From NCBI GenBank assembly GCA_002398405.1, contig DGYN01000142.1:917-18481 (forward strand): 17,565 nt of DNA. Direction: 5' to 3'. Source of the DNA: Caulobacteraceae bacterium UBA5005 (GTDB lineage: Bacteria > Pseudomonadota > Alphaproteobacteria > Caulobacterales > Caulobacteraceae). Made by a program: the position numbers and the translations under genes. Each line of letters opens with the position of its first letter. Position 1 is the stretch's first letter. The notes below the pieces were generated by a model. It was not told the origin of the DNA. It saw only the letters and a program-made list of their open reading frames with translations, and did not search any database. This document shows, in pieces, positions 6,809 to 14,587 of the stretch.

Positions 6809-8005
6809 ATGAAGACGCACCTTGTTGCCTTTGGCGCTCTCCTCGCCCTCGCCGCGCCTCTCTCTATTCCGGCCGCGGCCCACGCAGGCTGGTCCAAGGC
6901 CTATGTCGCAGAGTGGTTCGAGCCGGCCTTCTACTACGGGGCCAAGACCGGGATCATCGAGCCGGGCGCCGACTGCCCCGCCGGGACCAACAAGGAGCCG
7001 GACTGGTTCGACCTGCTGAAGACCAGCTACCGCACCGACGAGGAGATCAAGGTCATTCTCGACCCTGAAAAGAGCCAGAAGAACCGGGTCGGCGGCATCC
7101 GCGGCCCGAACAAGGAAAACGTCTATATCCAGCCCTGGTCGGTCCCCGATCCGGGCATGCCGGAGATGACGGGATCACTGGCCTACGGTTTCGACCTGGA
7201 CAACAACCCTGCGACCGGGTTCTCGAGCCCGGACGGCAAGTACAAGGGCATCGACAACGCCTACTACAAGGCGGCCGGCTGCTGGAAAGCCTGGCGGGGC
7301 CCGGCCCGCAACGCCCACCACGCCCTCTATGTCAACGACGGCATGCGGGACGGGGTGATGAGCGTCATGGTTATCATCTCAGGCGACGGATCAGACCCCG
7401 CCAATGATCCCAATGTCACCGTCGGTTTCTACCTCTCGAAGGACAAGATGGTGAAGGACGCCAACGGCGGGATCACCAAGGATTTCACCTTCAAGATCGA
7501 CAGCGACCAGCGCTTCCAGAGCCTGATCAAGGGCAAGACCGTCAACGGCGTCCTGGAATCCACCGAGCAGGCGGACCTCAAGCTGCGCGATGTCGAGACC
7601 GCCGGCTTCTTCCCGGCCCAGCTCCTGCTCTACAACGGCAAGGTCCGCATCGAGCCCCAGGCGGACGGCAAGGCCTTCGCCACCGTGGGCGGCTACCGGC
7701 CGATCAATGACTATTGGACAGGCTGGGCGGCAAGCGGAACGATCCATGAGTCCACCACCCACGTGAACCTGCCGGCCTATTGGTACGCCCTGCAGCGCAA
7801 CGCCGATCTGGCGGCGGCGGGAGCCGAGCGCAAGAACGCGATCTCCACCGCCTATCACATGTACTTGACTCCGGCCTTCCTGATCGCCCCCGACGCCAAG
7901 AGCCAGGTGACTACGGCCAAGCTCTATCCCCCTGCCCCGCCGGCGACGGCCGAAGCGGCGCCCAGGCCGCGGGCTGAGCTCAACGCCGGTCAGGCGGCGC
8001 GCTAG
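6809..8005 (+). CDS. uncharacterised exported protein, 398 aa, copy 2
   Basis: Paralogue of the 400-aa protein at 2289-3491; family not recognised. The ATG follows the DUF1552 stop by 5 nt, with a GAAGGG ribosome site inside the end of that gene. The Sec signal peptide is MKTHLVAFGALLALAAPL...AHA, with cleavage near residue 26. Conserved blocks are FEPAFYYGAK, Cys56, QPWSVPDPG, FDLDNNPATGFSSPDGK (from residue 128), GIDNAYYKAAGC, WRGP, HHALYV, FYLSKDKMVKDA and PAYWYALQRNAD. No membrane segment follows the signal, so it is probably periplasmic or secreted. The tail is Pro/Ala-rich. In this operon it is third, whereas in the leftward operon it is first. It always travels with the DUF1592 and DUF1552 partners here, suggesting a third component of the same system. 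No enzyme motif was identified. Confidence 0.88.
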   Translation: MKTHLVAFGALLALAAPLSIPAAAHAGWSKAYVAEWFEPAFYYGAKTGIIEPGADCPAGTNKEPDWFDLLKTSYRTDEEIKVILDPEKSQKNRVGGIRGPNKENVYIQPWSVPDPGMPEMTGSLAYGFDLDNNPATGFSSPDGKYKGIDNAYYKAAGCWKAWRGPARNAHHALYVNDGMRDGVMSVMVIISGDGSDPANDPNVTVGFYLSKDKMVKDANGGITKDFTFKIDSDQRFQSLIKGKTVNGVLESTEQADLKLRDVETAGFFPAQLLLYNGKVRIEPQADGKAFATVGGYRPINDYWTGWAASGTIHESTTHVNLPAYWYALQRNADLAAAGAERKNAISTAYHMYLTPAFLIAPDAKSQVTTAKLYPPAPPATAEAAPRPRAELNAGQAAR

Positions 8006-8016
8006 GCCCTGATCGA

Positions 8017-8343
8017 ATGCGCACCTTCGTTCTTGGCGTGATGTTGGCCCTCACCGCCGCCCCCCTGGCGCTGGCGCAACGGCCGATGGGCGATGTGGCC
8101 CGCAAAGCGCCGCCGCCGATGGAGCCGGAGGACCTGTTCAGGAAGACTGACGCCAACAGCGACGGCAAGGTCGATAAGGCCGAGTTCAGGACCTCGCTCA
8201 ATCCCGACGCCCAGGCCTTCATCGACGCCATATTCGAGAACCGCGACACCAATCGCGACGGCTGGCTCACCGTCCAGGAGATGACCCTGAACGGCGCCAG
8301 CGGCGGCGGCCGCGCCGCACCCCCGGCCCGGGCGGGGAGCTAG
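8017..8343 (+). CDS. small exported EF-hand calcium-binding protein
   Basis: A 108-aa protein. A Sec signal peptide (MRTFVLGVMLALTAAPLALA, cleavage after residue 20 before QRP) is followed by a Pro-rich linker. Two canonical EF-hand loops follow: DANSDGKVDKAE (residues 45-56) and DTNRDGWLTVQE (77-88). Both have the acidic or polar ligands at loop positions 1, 3, 5, 9 and 12 expected for Ca2+ binding. The C-terminus is Gly/Ala/Pro-rich. The start lies 11 nt after the stop of the 398-aa gene, so it is probably the last gene of the rightward operon, although its ribosome site is weak. It may be a calcium-dependent accessory of the exported cassette; that role is inference. The equivalent gene for the leftward cassette, if any, would lie outside the window. 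Confidence 0.85.
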   Translation: MRTFVLGVMLALTAAPLALAQRPMGDVARKAPPPMEPEDLFRKTDANSDGKVDKAEFRTSLNPDAQAFIDAIFENRDTNRDGWLTVQEMTLNGASGGGRAAPPARAGS

Positions 8344-8345
8344 GT

Positions 8346-8365
8346 CCGGCTTTCGAAATAGCCGG
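8346..8365. repeat. small inverted repeat in the intergenic gap
   Basis: CCGGCT and AGCCGG flank an 8-nt loop just after the EF-hand gene. No T-run follows on either strand, so it is at most a weak or rho-assisted terminator, or an mRNA end-stabilising hairpin. The rest of the 95-bp gap (8344-8438) shows no clear promoter. Confidence 0.3.
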
Positions 8366-8438
8366 TATTGAGGAAATTTCTTGGACCTGGCCCGGCTTTG
8401 ACCGCAACTGTTGGCGGCAAGGACAACGGGGGTGAGAC

Positions 8439-8954
8439 ATGGGCAAGGGTTCAACAACGGACAGGCGGGCGGTGCTGGCGGCAGGCGCGGTAATGGCCGC
8501 CGCGAGCGCCAAGGCGGCAGTGGCGCAAACCGCCGTCATCGAGGTCCCCAAGCTCGAGCTCTGCCTGACCATTCACGTCCAGATCGGGCCGGTGCAGCAG
8601 ATCGGCGCCATTCCGGCCGGGACCGCCCGGGTCATCCCGATCACCGGCGGGACCTTCGAGGGCAAGGGCATGAGGGGCAAGGTCATCCCCGGCGGGGCCG
8701 ACTGGCAGATCACCAGGCCCGATGGCGTCACCGAGCTTCGCGCGCACTACGGCCTGGAAACCCACGACGGCAAAATCATCCAGGTCCGCAACCATTGCCT
8801 GTCCAGGACGACGCCCCGCCTGCTGCGCAGCACCCTGACCTTCGAGGCGCCGGCTCCGCACGACTGGATGAACAAGGCGGTCTTCGTCGGCACCCTCAAC
8901 GCGCCGGGTGATTCCGGCGCCCCCGTGGTGATCCGCGCCTTCGAGGCGGTTTAA
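8439..8954 (+). CDS. DUF3237 domain-containing exported protein
   Basis: A 171-aa protein of the DUF3237 (UPF0311) family, recognised from LELCLTIHVQIGPVQQIGAI near residue 34, then IPITGGTFEGKGMRGKVIPGGADWQ, RAHYGLET and GDSGAPVVIRAFEAV. The ATG at 8439 follows a GGGGGTGAG ribosome site. The N-terminus (TDRRAVLAAGAVMAAASAKAAVAQ) looks like a twin-arginine or Sec signal, so export is likely. The family is thought to form a beta-barrel fold; no biochemical activity is established. It could belong to the upstream rightward operon or stand alone after the 95-bp gap. Its stop codon overlaps that of the convergent hydrolase by the four bases TTAA, and no terminator separates the two. Confidence 0.85.
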   Translation: MGKGSTTDRRAVLAAGAVMAAASAKAAVAQTAVIEVPKLELCLTIHVQIGPVQQIGAIPAGTARVIPITGGTFEGKGMRGKVIPGGADWQITRPDGVTELRAHYGLETHDGKIIQVRNHCLSRTTPRLLRSTLTFEAPAPHDWMNKAVFVGTLNAPGDSGAPVVIRAFEAV

Positions 8955-10699
8955 CGCCGCGTCGGGATCACCGGCAGGTCGATGTAGGAGCGTTCTGTCG
9001 GCGACTGATGCACCCTTACCTCCGCCCCGCCCGGCCCGCCCTTGGGGTCGGAGAAGGTGAGGTTCAGGCGGATTCGGTGTCCGGCGAAGAAAATGTATGA
9101 CATGGGCAGCATGTCGAACTTCAGCTCAACGGCCTGGCCTCCAGGGACAGGCGCGGCGTCGGCGGTGGTGAAGCTGTGCCATGGCAGGCCCAGGTTGTTG
9201 TACGGGGCCTTTCCAATCTTGCGGTGCGAGGCGCGCAGGCGTCCGACCATCTGGTAGGTGCGCATTTTCCCATCGGGGGCGACGTCGTGCAGCCAGGCAG
9301 TGACGTCCAGGTCCTTCGCCTCGCTGGAGACCCACAGGTTGACGATCGGATGGCCCGTGACCTCCATGTCGCGCGGCAGCGGCTCGGTGACGAACGACAG
9401 GCCGCCGGTGGGCGCCGAGACCGTGGTCGACATCGCCTGTGGGGCGGGTCCCATCTTCACGGCGTAGCGCGCGCTCGTGGCGCTGTAGGGACCGGTGGAG
9501 AGGGTCCCGTCGCCCAGCACCAGCTTGGTCCTGACCTCATTGGCGAGCGGCCAGGTCGGCGAGGTGCGCCAGGCATGCTCCTGCGGCGCATTGTAGGTGA
9601 AATAGGTCACGGCGGGCTCTTCCATGACGTTGTTCTTCACGCCCTTGAGCCAATAGTCGAAGAAGCGCAGTTCCTCGGTGAGGAAGTCGAAGCCGGTGTC
9701 GGTCTTGACCTGTGACCAGGCGCAGTGGGTCGCCGGACCCACCAGGAGCTTGGTGTTGTTTTTCGGCAGGTTGTTGAAGGTCCAGAAGGCGCCGTGGCGA
9801 GTGCCGGCTTCATCCCAGTTGGCGACCGCCATGACTCCGAACTTCGAGGTCTTGAGCTTGGAGAGATAGGTCGAGGGGCTGGTCAGCGACCACCAGGCCG
9901 CGCCGTTCTCGGCCTTGGAATCGCGGTTGGGGACAAAACCCGGGGAATCCTGGTTGCCCGCATGGCTGGCGACCGCCTGGGCCAGCAAGGCGGCGCCGTC
10001 GGGACCATCCACGGCCACAGCGCCCTGGTCGCGCCGGCTGACCGCATTGCCTGTCGCGCCGGGCGTTCCAACCCGCGCCGGACCCGCGGCGCCACCTAGC
10101 ACAAAGGCGTTATAGGCCTCGAACTCGGCGCTCATCGGGATGATGGCCTTGAGGGAGGGCGGCAGGGTGGTGGCGGCCTGCATCTGCGATCCGCCGGTGG
10201 CCGAGCAGCCCCACATGCCGATCTTGCCGTTGGTGTAGGGCTGTTTGGCGAACCACTCGGTCAGGTCATAGGCGTCCCATTTGCCGGGCTCGCTCCATTC
10301 GCCGCGGTTATAGCCGGTGTTTTTTCCAAAGGAGGCGTAAACTCCGCGGAAGTCGGCGACGGCGACGTTGTAGCCGTATTTGGCGAGGTTGATGGCGTAG
10401 CCCGGGTAGGACTCCACCGCCGGCCGGCCCTGATAGGTGCGGCGGTTGTAGGGACTATGCATCCAGATCAGCGGCAGTTTGTCGCTTGCCGCGACGCCGC
10501 CTTGGGTCGGCCGGAAGATATCGACGGCGATTTTTGTCCCGTCGCGCATGGGCACATAGACCGAAGTACGCTGGGTTCCGTCGTAGGAGGCGGCGGCGTA
10601 GCCCTTGTATTCGCCCGGCTTTGACACCTGCAGCGGCGCCGCCTGGGCGCACAGCATCAGACCCGCCGCCGCGACCGCCGCAATCCCCACAATCCGCAT
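8951..10699 (-). CDS. secreted CocE/NonD family hydrolase (S15-type alpha/beta hydrolase)
   Basis: A 582-aa exported hydrolase. The start at 10699 was chosen for its GGGGGGAAG ribosome site and the signal peptide it opens (MRIVGIAAVAAAGLMLCAQA); a longer frame upstream would run through the divergent promoter region. Family features, in order: VPMRDGTKIAVDIFRP near residue 50; VADFRGVYASFG; the nucleophile motif GCSATGG with probable catalytic Ser166; a candidate His in GPATHCAW; and a C-terminal jelly-roll-like domain (MEVTGHPIVNLWVSS, YQMVGRLRASHR, GHRIRLNLTFSD). The family includes cocaine esterase, glutaryl-7-ACA acylase and X-Pro dipeptidyl peptidase, so the bond cut is an ester or amide that cannot be fixed from sequence. 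It is divergent from the TonB receptor at 10836, which suggests shared control and a hydrolyse-then-import or import-then-hydrolyse pair. Confidence 0.9.
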   Translation of the reverse strand: MRIVGIAAVAAAGLMLCAQAAPLQVSKPGEYKGYAAASYDGTQRTSVYVPMRDGTKIAVDIFRPTQGGVAASDKLPLIWMHSPYNRRTYQGRPAVESYPGYAINLAKYGYNVAVADFRGVYASFGKNTGYNRGEWSEPGKWDAYDLTEWFAKQPYTNGKIGMWGCSATGGSQMQAATTLPPSLKAIIPMSAEFEAYNAFVLGGAAGPARVGTPGATGNAVSRRDQGAVAVDGPDGAALLAQAVASHAGNQDSPGFVPNRDSKAENGAAWWSLTSPSTYLSKLKTSKFGVMAVANWDEAGTRHGAFWTFNNLPKNNTKLLVGPATHCAWSQVKTDTGFDFLTEELRFFDYWLKGVKNNVMEEPAVTYFTYNAPQEHAWRTSPTWPLANEVRTKLVLGDGTLSTGPYSATSARYAVKMGPAPQAMSTTVSAPTGGLSFVTEPLPRDMEVTGHPIVNLWVSSEAKDLDVTAWLHDVAPDGKMRTYQMVGRLRASHRKIGKAPYNNLGLPWHSFTTADAAPVPGGQAVELKFDMLPMSYIFFAGHRIRLNLTFSDPKGGPGGAEVRVHQSPTERSYIDLPVIPTRR

Positions 10700-10751
10700 A
10701 CCGCTTCCCCCCAGTTGCCTACCAGCCTCAACCGCAACCATGGCTGATCGT

Positions 10752-10780
10752 TTGCTGTACAAACTATTCGAGTTTATACC
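10752..10780 (+). promoter_or_regulatory. possible promoter of the TonB receptor gene with overlapping inverted repeat
   Basis: TTGCTG (10752-10757) and TATACC (10775-10780) are 17 nt apart, a fair sigma-70-type match in an otherwise AT-poor region. An inverted repeat GTTTG-ctgta-CAAAC (10750-10764) overlaps the -35 and could be an operator. The intergenic gap between the two divergent genes is 136 bp. Confidence 0.35.
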
Positions 10781-10790
10781 ATCGATATCG

Positions 10791-10817
10791 GACCCATTAG
10801 AGGTCCAAAAATGGGTC
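10791..10817 (+). repeat. 8-bp perfect inverted repeat in the receptor leader
   Basis: GACCCATT (10791-10798) and AATGGGTC (10810-10817) flank an 11-nt spacer. If transcription begins near 10787 this would form a hairpin at the 5' end of the mRNA, ending 8 nt before the GGGAGGG ribosome site. It may instead be a DNA operator just downstream of the promoter. Confidence 0.45.
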
Positions 10818-10835
10818 GAGAGTCGGGAGGGATTA

Positions 10836-13640
10836 ATGAGGGCGCAAAAATCACTGTGGCTGCAAGCGTCGGCGGCCGCAATCATCACCGCCATGGCCAG
10901 CTCGGCCTATGCGCAGGACCAGGACACCCAGGTTGACGAAATCGTCAGCACTGGCACTTCGATCCGGGGCGTGGCCGCGACCGGTTCGCCGTCCACCAGG
11001 CTCGACACCGAAGAGATGAAGGCCGCGGGCGCGGCCCAGGCCAGCGAGATCCTTCGCACCCTGCCGCAGGTCCTGAATTTCGGCGCCGACGAGAGCCGCT
11101 CCTCCTCCACGGGCGGGGCCCAGGACGCGGCCGCCAACTCCACCGCCGTGCGCTCGGTGAACCTGCGCGGCATCGGCGGCGAGGCGACCCTTTTGCTGGT
11201 CAACGGCCGCCGCATGCCGGCCAGCGGCGTCATCAAGTCGATCCCGGACGTGGACCTCATACCCTCGGCGGCCTTCAGCCGGATCGAGGTGGTCGCTGAC
11301 GGCGCTTCCGCCATCTACGGCTCGGACGCGGTGGCCGGGGTGGTCAACCTGATCACCCAGCGGCCAAGGGACGGGGCTGAGACAACGCTGCGCTTCGGCG
11401 GAGCGGACGGCACCGACCAGTTCGTGTTTTCCCAGACCTACGGCAAGACCTGGGAGGGCGGCGGCCTGTTCTTCGCCTTCGAGGACTATCGCCGCAGCAA
11501 CCTTTCCGGCGCGGATCGCGACTTCGCCAGCCAAAACCGGTCCGGCCACGCGTCCGGAGCCTGCGCCCGGGCCGAGGTGGTCCTGACCACGGCCTTCGAA
11601 TGCGATGTGCGATCCTACGCCGCCGCCCCAGGCAACATCACCATCAACCCGACAACGGGCGCGGCCTGCACGCTTACCGCAACCCAGGGCCTGACCGGTA
11701 CGGCGACCTGCCGGCGCTATCAGCTACCGGCCGGCAATGGGGTCGGCGTCACGTCGGCGTCCGTCGTCAGCGGCGGCGCCAACCGCTACGACGAAAAGGC
11801 CTATGAGGATCTTCTGCCCGAGCAGAAGCGCGACAACGGTTTCTTGACCGTGCGCCAGGAACTCACCGACACCATCGATGTCTGGTATGAGGGCTATTAC
11901 TACTACCGCAGCTTCGACCTCAGACAGCCGCACGCCTCCGCCAACATGACCGTCCCGACCAGCAATCCCTGGTTCGTGCGGCCGGCCGGCGCGCCGGGCA
12001 CGGGCTCAATCAATGTCGAGTACCGCTTCCTCGACGACGCCAACCCCAACTCCGACGGTCATGAGCGCAATTTCCAGAACGCCGTTGGCGTAGGCTGGGA
12101 CCTTCCCGCCGAGTGGCGCCTGGAGGCCTACGGGTCGGCGAGCGAGGACAAGGCGCTGCAGCGCCGGCAAAGCGTTCTCAACAACGCGGTGCTGACCGCG
12201 GCGCTGAACTCGTCGAACCCGGCGACCGCCTTCAACCCCTTCGGCAACGCCACCTTCAACCGCACCAACAACCCGCAACTGGTCGAGAACATCGACGGCG
12301 AGCGCTTCACCAGCGCCTCCAGCCGCACCCAGGACTTCGGGCTGAAGTTCGACGGTCCGGTGTTCCAACTCGGCGGCGGCCCGGTGAAGGTCGCGATCGG
12401 CGCGAACTATCACAACAACAAGTTCAACCAGCAGCTCTTCGCCACCAACATCGTGGTGGCGGGCACCAGCAAGAAGATCGCCAACGGGCGTGATATTACG
12501 GCGGGGTTTGCTGAAGTGTTCCTGCCCTTCGTCGGCCCGGACAACGCCATGCCCGGCGTCCAGCGCTTCGATGTCTCGCTGGCGGCGCGCTACGAGGAAT
12601 ATTCTGACTTCGGCGACACAACCAACCCCAAGGTCGGCATTGTCTACGGACCGACGGACAACCTTTCGTTCCGCGCCACCTATGGCACCTCGTTCCGCGC
12701 CCCGTCACTGATCGACACCTCGGGCAAGCTGATCAACTACTTCGGGGCCACCCTCAATCACCCGACCCGCGGCGCCTTCACTGGCATCACCTTCAACGGC
12801 GGCAACCCCGCCCTGGGCCCCGAGGAAGCGACCACCTACACTGTCGGTTTCGATTGGGATTCAAAGGCCATTGAAGGCCTGCGCATCAATTCGACCTACT
12901 ATTCGATCGACTACACCAACCGAATCGATGTGCCGGGCAACCCGATCACCAACCCGGCCTTCGCCCAGTTCATCAGTTACCGGCCGGGGTTCCTGGAGGG
13001 CGCGCCCCGGGCGGACGCGGCGTTCGACGCCCGGGTGGCGGCAATTCTGGCCAGCCCTGATTTCCAGAGCGCGATCCAGCCGGTCGCGAACTACAACGCC
13101 ATCCAGGATGGGGCGCGTCACAACCTCGGCAGCCTGCTGCAGGAGGGCGTGGACTTCTCGATCGCCTATGACTTCGAAACCAGCTTCGGCGACATGACCT
13201 TGGGTGTGGATCTGACCAAGATTCTCACCCTCGATCGTATCACCGCGCCGGGCCTGCCGGTGGTCGACGTGCTTGACCAGTTCGGCAACCCGGTGGACCT
13301 GCGGGCCCGCGGCCACGTCGCCTGGCGCAGCGGTCCCTGGGCGGCGCACGGCTTCGTCAACTACGTCGACAGCTACATCAACACCGCCATCAACCTGGCC
13401 CCGGCCGGTACGACGACGCCGGTTAATCCCGAGGTTGACGCCTGGACCACCTTCGACGCTTCGGTCAGCTACGACTTCGGCGACGAGGGGCCCACCAAGG
13501 GGGTCCGGATCTCGGCCAACGTCCAGAACCTGTTCGATGAGGAGCCGCCGGTGGTGCTGAACGGTTCGGTCTCCTGGGACAACCAGGCGGCCTCGGCCAT
13601 CGGCCGCTTCATCTCGGTGGAAGTCAGCAAGCGCTGGTAG
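10836..13640 (+). CDS. TonB-dependent outer-membrane receptor
   Basis: A 934-aa receptor. The start at 10836 follows a strong GGGAGGG ribosome site and opens a Sec signal peptide (MRAQKSLWLQASAAAIITAMASSAYA); the open frame extends upstream to 10605, but that part overlaps the divergent gene. A TonB-box-like stretch (VDEIVSTGTS, residues 33-42) precedes the plug domain (LRTLPQVLNF, VNLRGIGGEATLLLVNGRRM, RIEVVADGASAIYGSDAVAGVVNLIT). The rest is a beta-barrel with typical segments (FRATYGTSFRAPSL, NPALGPEEATTYTVGFDW) and ends in the outer-membrane C-terminal signature with terminal Trp (FISVEVSKRW). It imports a substrate across the outer membrane using TonB-ExbBD energy. The ligand is unknown; this style of receptor is abundant in Caulobacterales and sphingomonads, often for organic nutrients rather than siderophores. 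Context suggests a product related to the neighbouring hydrolase or lig operon. Confidence 0.95.
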   Translation: MRAQKSLWLQASAAAIITAMASSAYAQDQDTQVDEIVSTGTSIRGVAATGSPSTRLDTEEMKAAGAAQASEILRTLPQVLNFGADESRSSSTGGAQDAAANSTAVRSVNLRGIGGEATLLLVNGRRMPASGVIKSIPDVDLIPSAAFSRIEVVADGASAIYGSDAVAGVVNLITQRPRDGAETTLRFGGADGTDQFVFSQTYGKTWEGGGLFFAFEDYRRSNLSGADRDFASQNRSGHASGACARAEVVLTTAFECDVRSYAAAPGNITINPTTGAACTLTATQGLTGTATCRRYQLPAGNGVGVTSASVVSGGANRYDEKAYEDLLPEQKRDNGFLTVRQELTDTIDVWYEGYYYYRSFDLRQPHASANMTVPTSNPWFVRPAGAPGTGSINVEYRFLDDANPNSDGHERNFQNAVGVGWDLPAEWRLEAYGSASEDKALQRRQSVLNNAVLTAALNSSNPATAFNPFGNATFNRTNNPQLVENIDGERFTSASSRTQDFGLKFDGPVFQLGGGPVKVAIGANYHNNKFNQQLFATNIVVAGTSKKIANGRDITAGFAEVFLPFVGPDNAMPGVQRFDVSLAARYEEYSDFGDTTNPKVGIVYGPTDNLSFRATYGTSFRAPSLIDTSGKLINYFGATLNHPTRGAFTGITFNGGNPALGPEEATTYTVGFDWDSKAIEGLRINSTYYSIDYTNRIDVPGNPITNPAFAQFISYRPGFLEGAPRADAAFDARVAAILASPDFQSAIQPVANYNAIQDGARHNLGSLLQEGVDFSIAYDFETSFGDMTLGVDLTKILTLDRITAPGLPVVDVLDQFGNPVDLRARGHVAWRSGPWAAHGFVNYVDSYINTAINLAPAGTTTPVNPEVDAWTTFDASVSYDFGDEGPTKGVRISANVQNLFDEEPPVVLNGSVSWDNQAASAIGRFISVEVSKRW

Positions 13641-13668
13641 TTTTGCGGAGGGTCTGAGGGGGCCCGCG

Positions 13669-13712
13669 AAGGGGTCCGGTCCTGTTTGCCCTGGACCGGG
13701 CCCCTTTCTTTT
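13669..13712 (+). terminator. rho-independent terminator of the TonB receptor gene
   Basis: A 14-bp stem (13669-13682 with 13693-13706, one G-T pair) with a 10-nt loop is followed by the T-rich TTTCTTTT. It is oriented for the plus strand and lies 28 nt after the receptor stop. The minus strand has no T-run on its side, so any effect on the lig operon would be weak, though the hairpin directly abuts the ligI stop. Confidence 0.88.
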
Positions 13713-14587
13713 CAGGCCCAGTAGAGCCGCATCGGATTGTCGACCAGCAGCTTTTGCTGCAGCTCGGCGCTCGCAGCAAATTTTGGAATCTGGTCGACCA
13801 GCACCCCATCGTCGACCATGTGACCCTTGAGGTTGGGGTGCGGCCAGTCGGTGCCCCAGAGCACGCGATCTGGGAAGCGCTCGACGATCGCCCGCTGGAA
13901 CGGAACCACGTCGTCGTAAGGCGGTCCGGCGACGGACAGGCGCTCGGGGCAGGAGACCTTGCTCCACACCCGCGGATTGGAGGCCATCCAGTCTACAAAG
14001 GCGCCGAATTGCGGGTGATCAGTCCCAAGCGCCACATCCGGCCGGCCCATATGGTCGACGACGATGTCGGTCGGCAGGCTGTCGAACAGGGGCCGAAGTT
14101 CCGGCAGATCCGGCGCTTCGAAATAGACGACGATATGCCAGCCGAAGGGCGCGACCTTGTCGGCGATGCGGCGCAGCACGTCGTGCGGAGTGAAATCGGC
14201 CAGGCGCCGCAGGAAATTGAACCGCACCCCGCGGATGCCGTCCTCATTCAGCTGCTTGAGCTCGTCGGTGGTGATCTCCTCCCCCACCGTGGCGACGCCC
14301 TTGGCCATGCCGTTCGAGGCCTTGACCGCATCGACCGTCGCCCGGTTGTCCTTGCCGTGGCAGGTGGCCTGGACGATGACGTTGCGGGAAAAGCCCAGGT
14401 AGTCGCGCAGGGCGAAAAGTTGCGCCTTGCTGGCGTCGCAGGGGGTGTATTTGCGCTCCGGCGCGAAGGGAAATTCCGCTTCGGGGCCAAAGACATGGCA
14501 GTGGGCGTCGACCGCGCCGGGGGGCGGGATGAAGGCCGGCTTCTTCGGAGTCTGATGCCAGACGAGCCAGGTGGGATCCATCGGCAT
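13712..14587 (-). CDS. ligI: 2-pyrone-4,6-dicarboxylate lactonase
   Basis: A 291-aa amidohydrolase-superfamily enzyme that hydrolyses 2-pyrone-4,6-dicarboxylate to 4-oxalomesaconate in the protocatechuate 4,5-cleavage pathway, in the cytoplasm. It matches LigI of Sphingobium SYK-6 along its whole length from memory: PPPGAVDAHCHVFGP (the HxH at His29 and His31), FALRDYLGFSRNVIVQATCHG, GIRGVRFNFLRRL, DHMGRPDV, WGTDWPHPN (catalytic Asp247) and the C-terminal NPMRLYW. LigI members are unusual in this superfamily in not needing a metal. The start codon shares a base with the ligJ stop (TAATG), so it is translationally coupled; a second ATG two codons in is possible. Last gene of the operon. Length and motifs are normal, so function is confident. 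Confidence 0.95.
   Translation of the reverse strand: MPMDPTWLVWHQTPKKPAFIPPPGAVDAHCHVFGPEAEFPFAPERKYTPCDASKAQLFALRDYLGFSRNVIVQATCHGKDNRATVDAVKASNGMAKGVATVGEEITTDELKQLNEDGIRGVRFNFLRRLADFTPHDVLRRIADKVAPFGWHIVVYFEAPDLPELRPLFDSLPTDIVVDHMGRPDVALGTDHPQFGAFVDWMASNPRVWSKVSCPERLSVAGPPYDDVVPFQRAIVERFPDRVLWGTDWPHPNLKGHMVDDGVLVDQIPKFAASAELQQKLLVDNPMRLYWA

Noticed and set aside
10605..10835. N-terminal extension of the TonB receptor frame
   Set aside because: It would overlap the start of the divergent hydrolase and run through the promoter region; the ATG at 10836 has a strong ribosome site and a proper signal peptide.
10700..10894. Upstream extension of the CocE-type hydrolase
   Set aside because: It overlaps the receptor's leader and start; the ATG at 10699 has a ribosome site and signal peptide.
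12861..13967. Minus-strand open frame (368 codons) across the receptor end and ligI
   Set aside because: It spans the strong terminator and parts of two confident genes on opposite strands, and has no family features.
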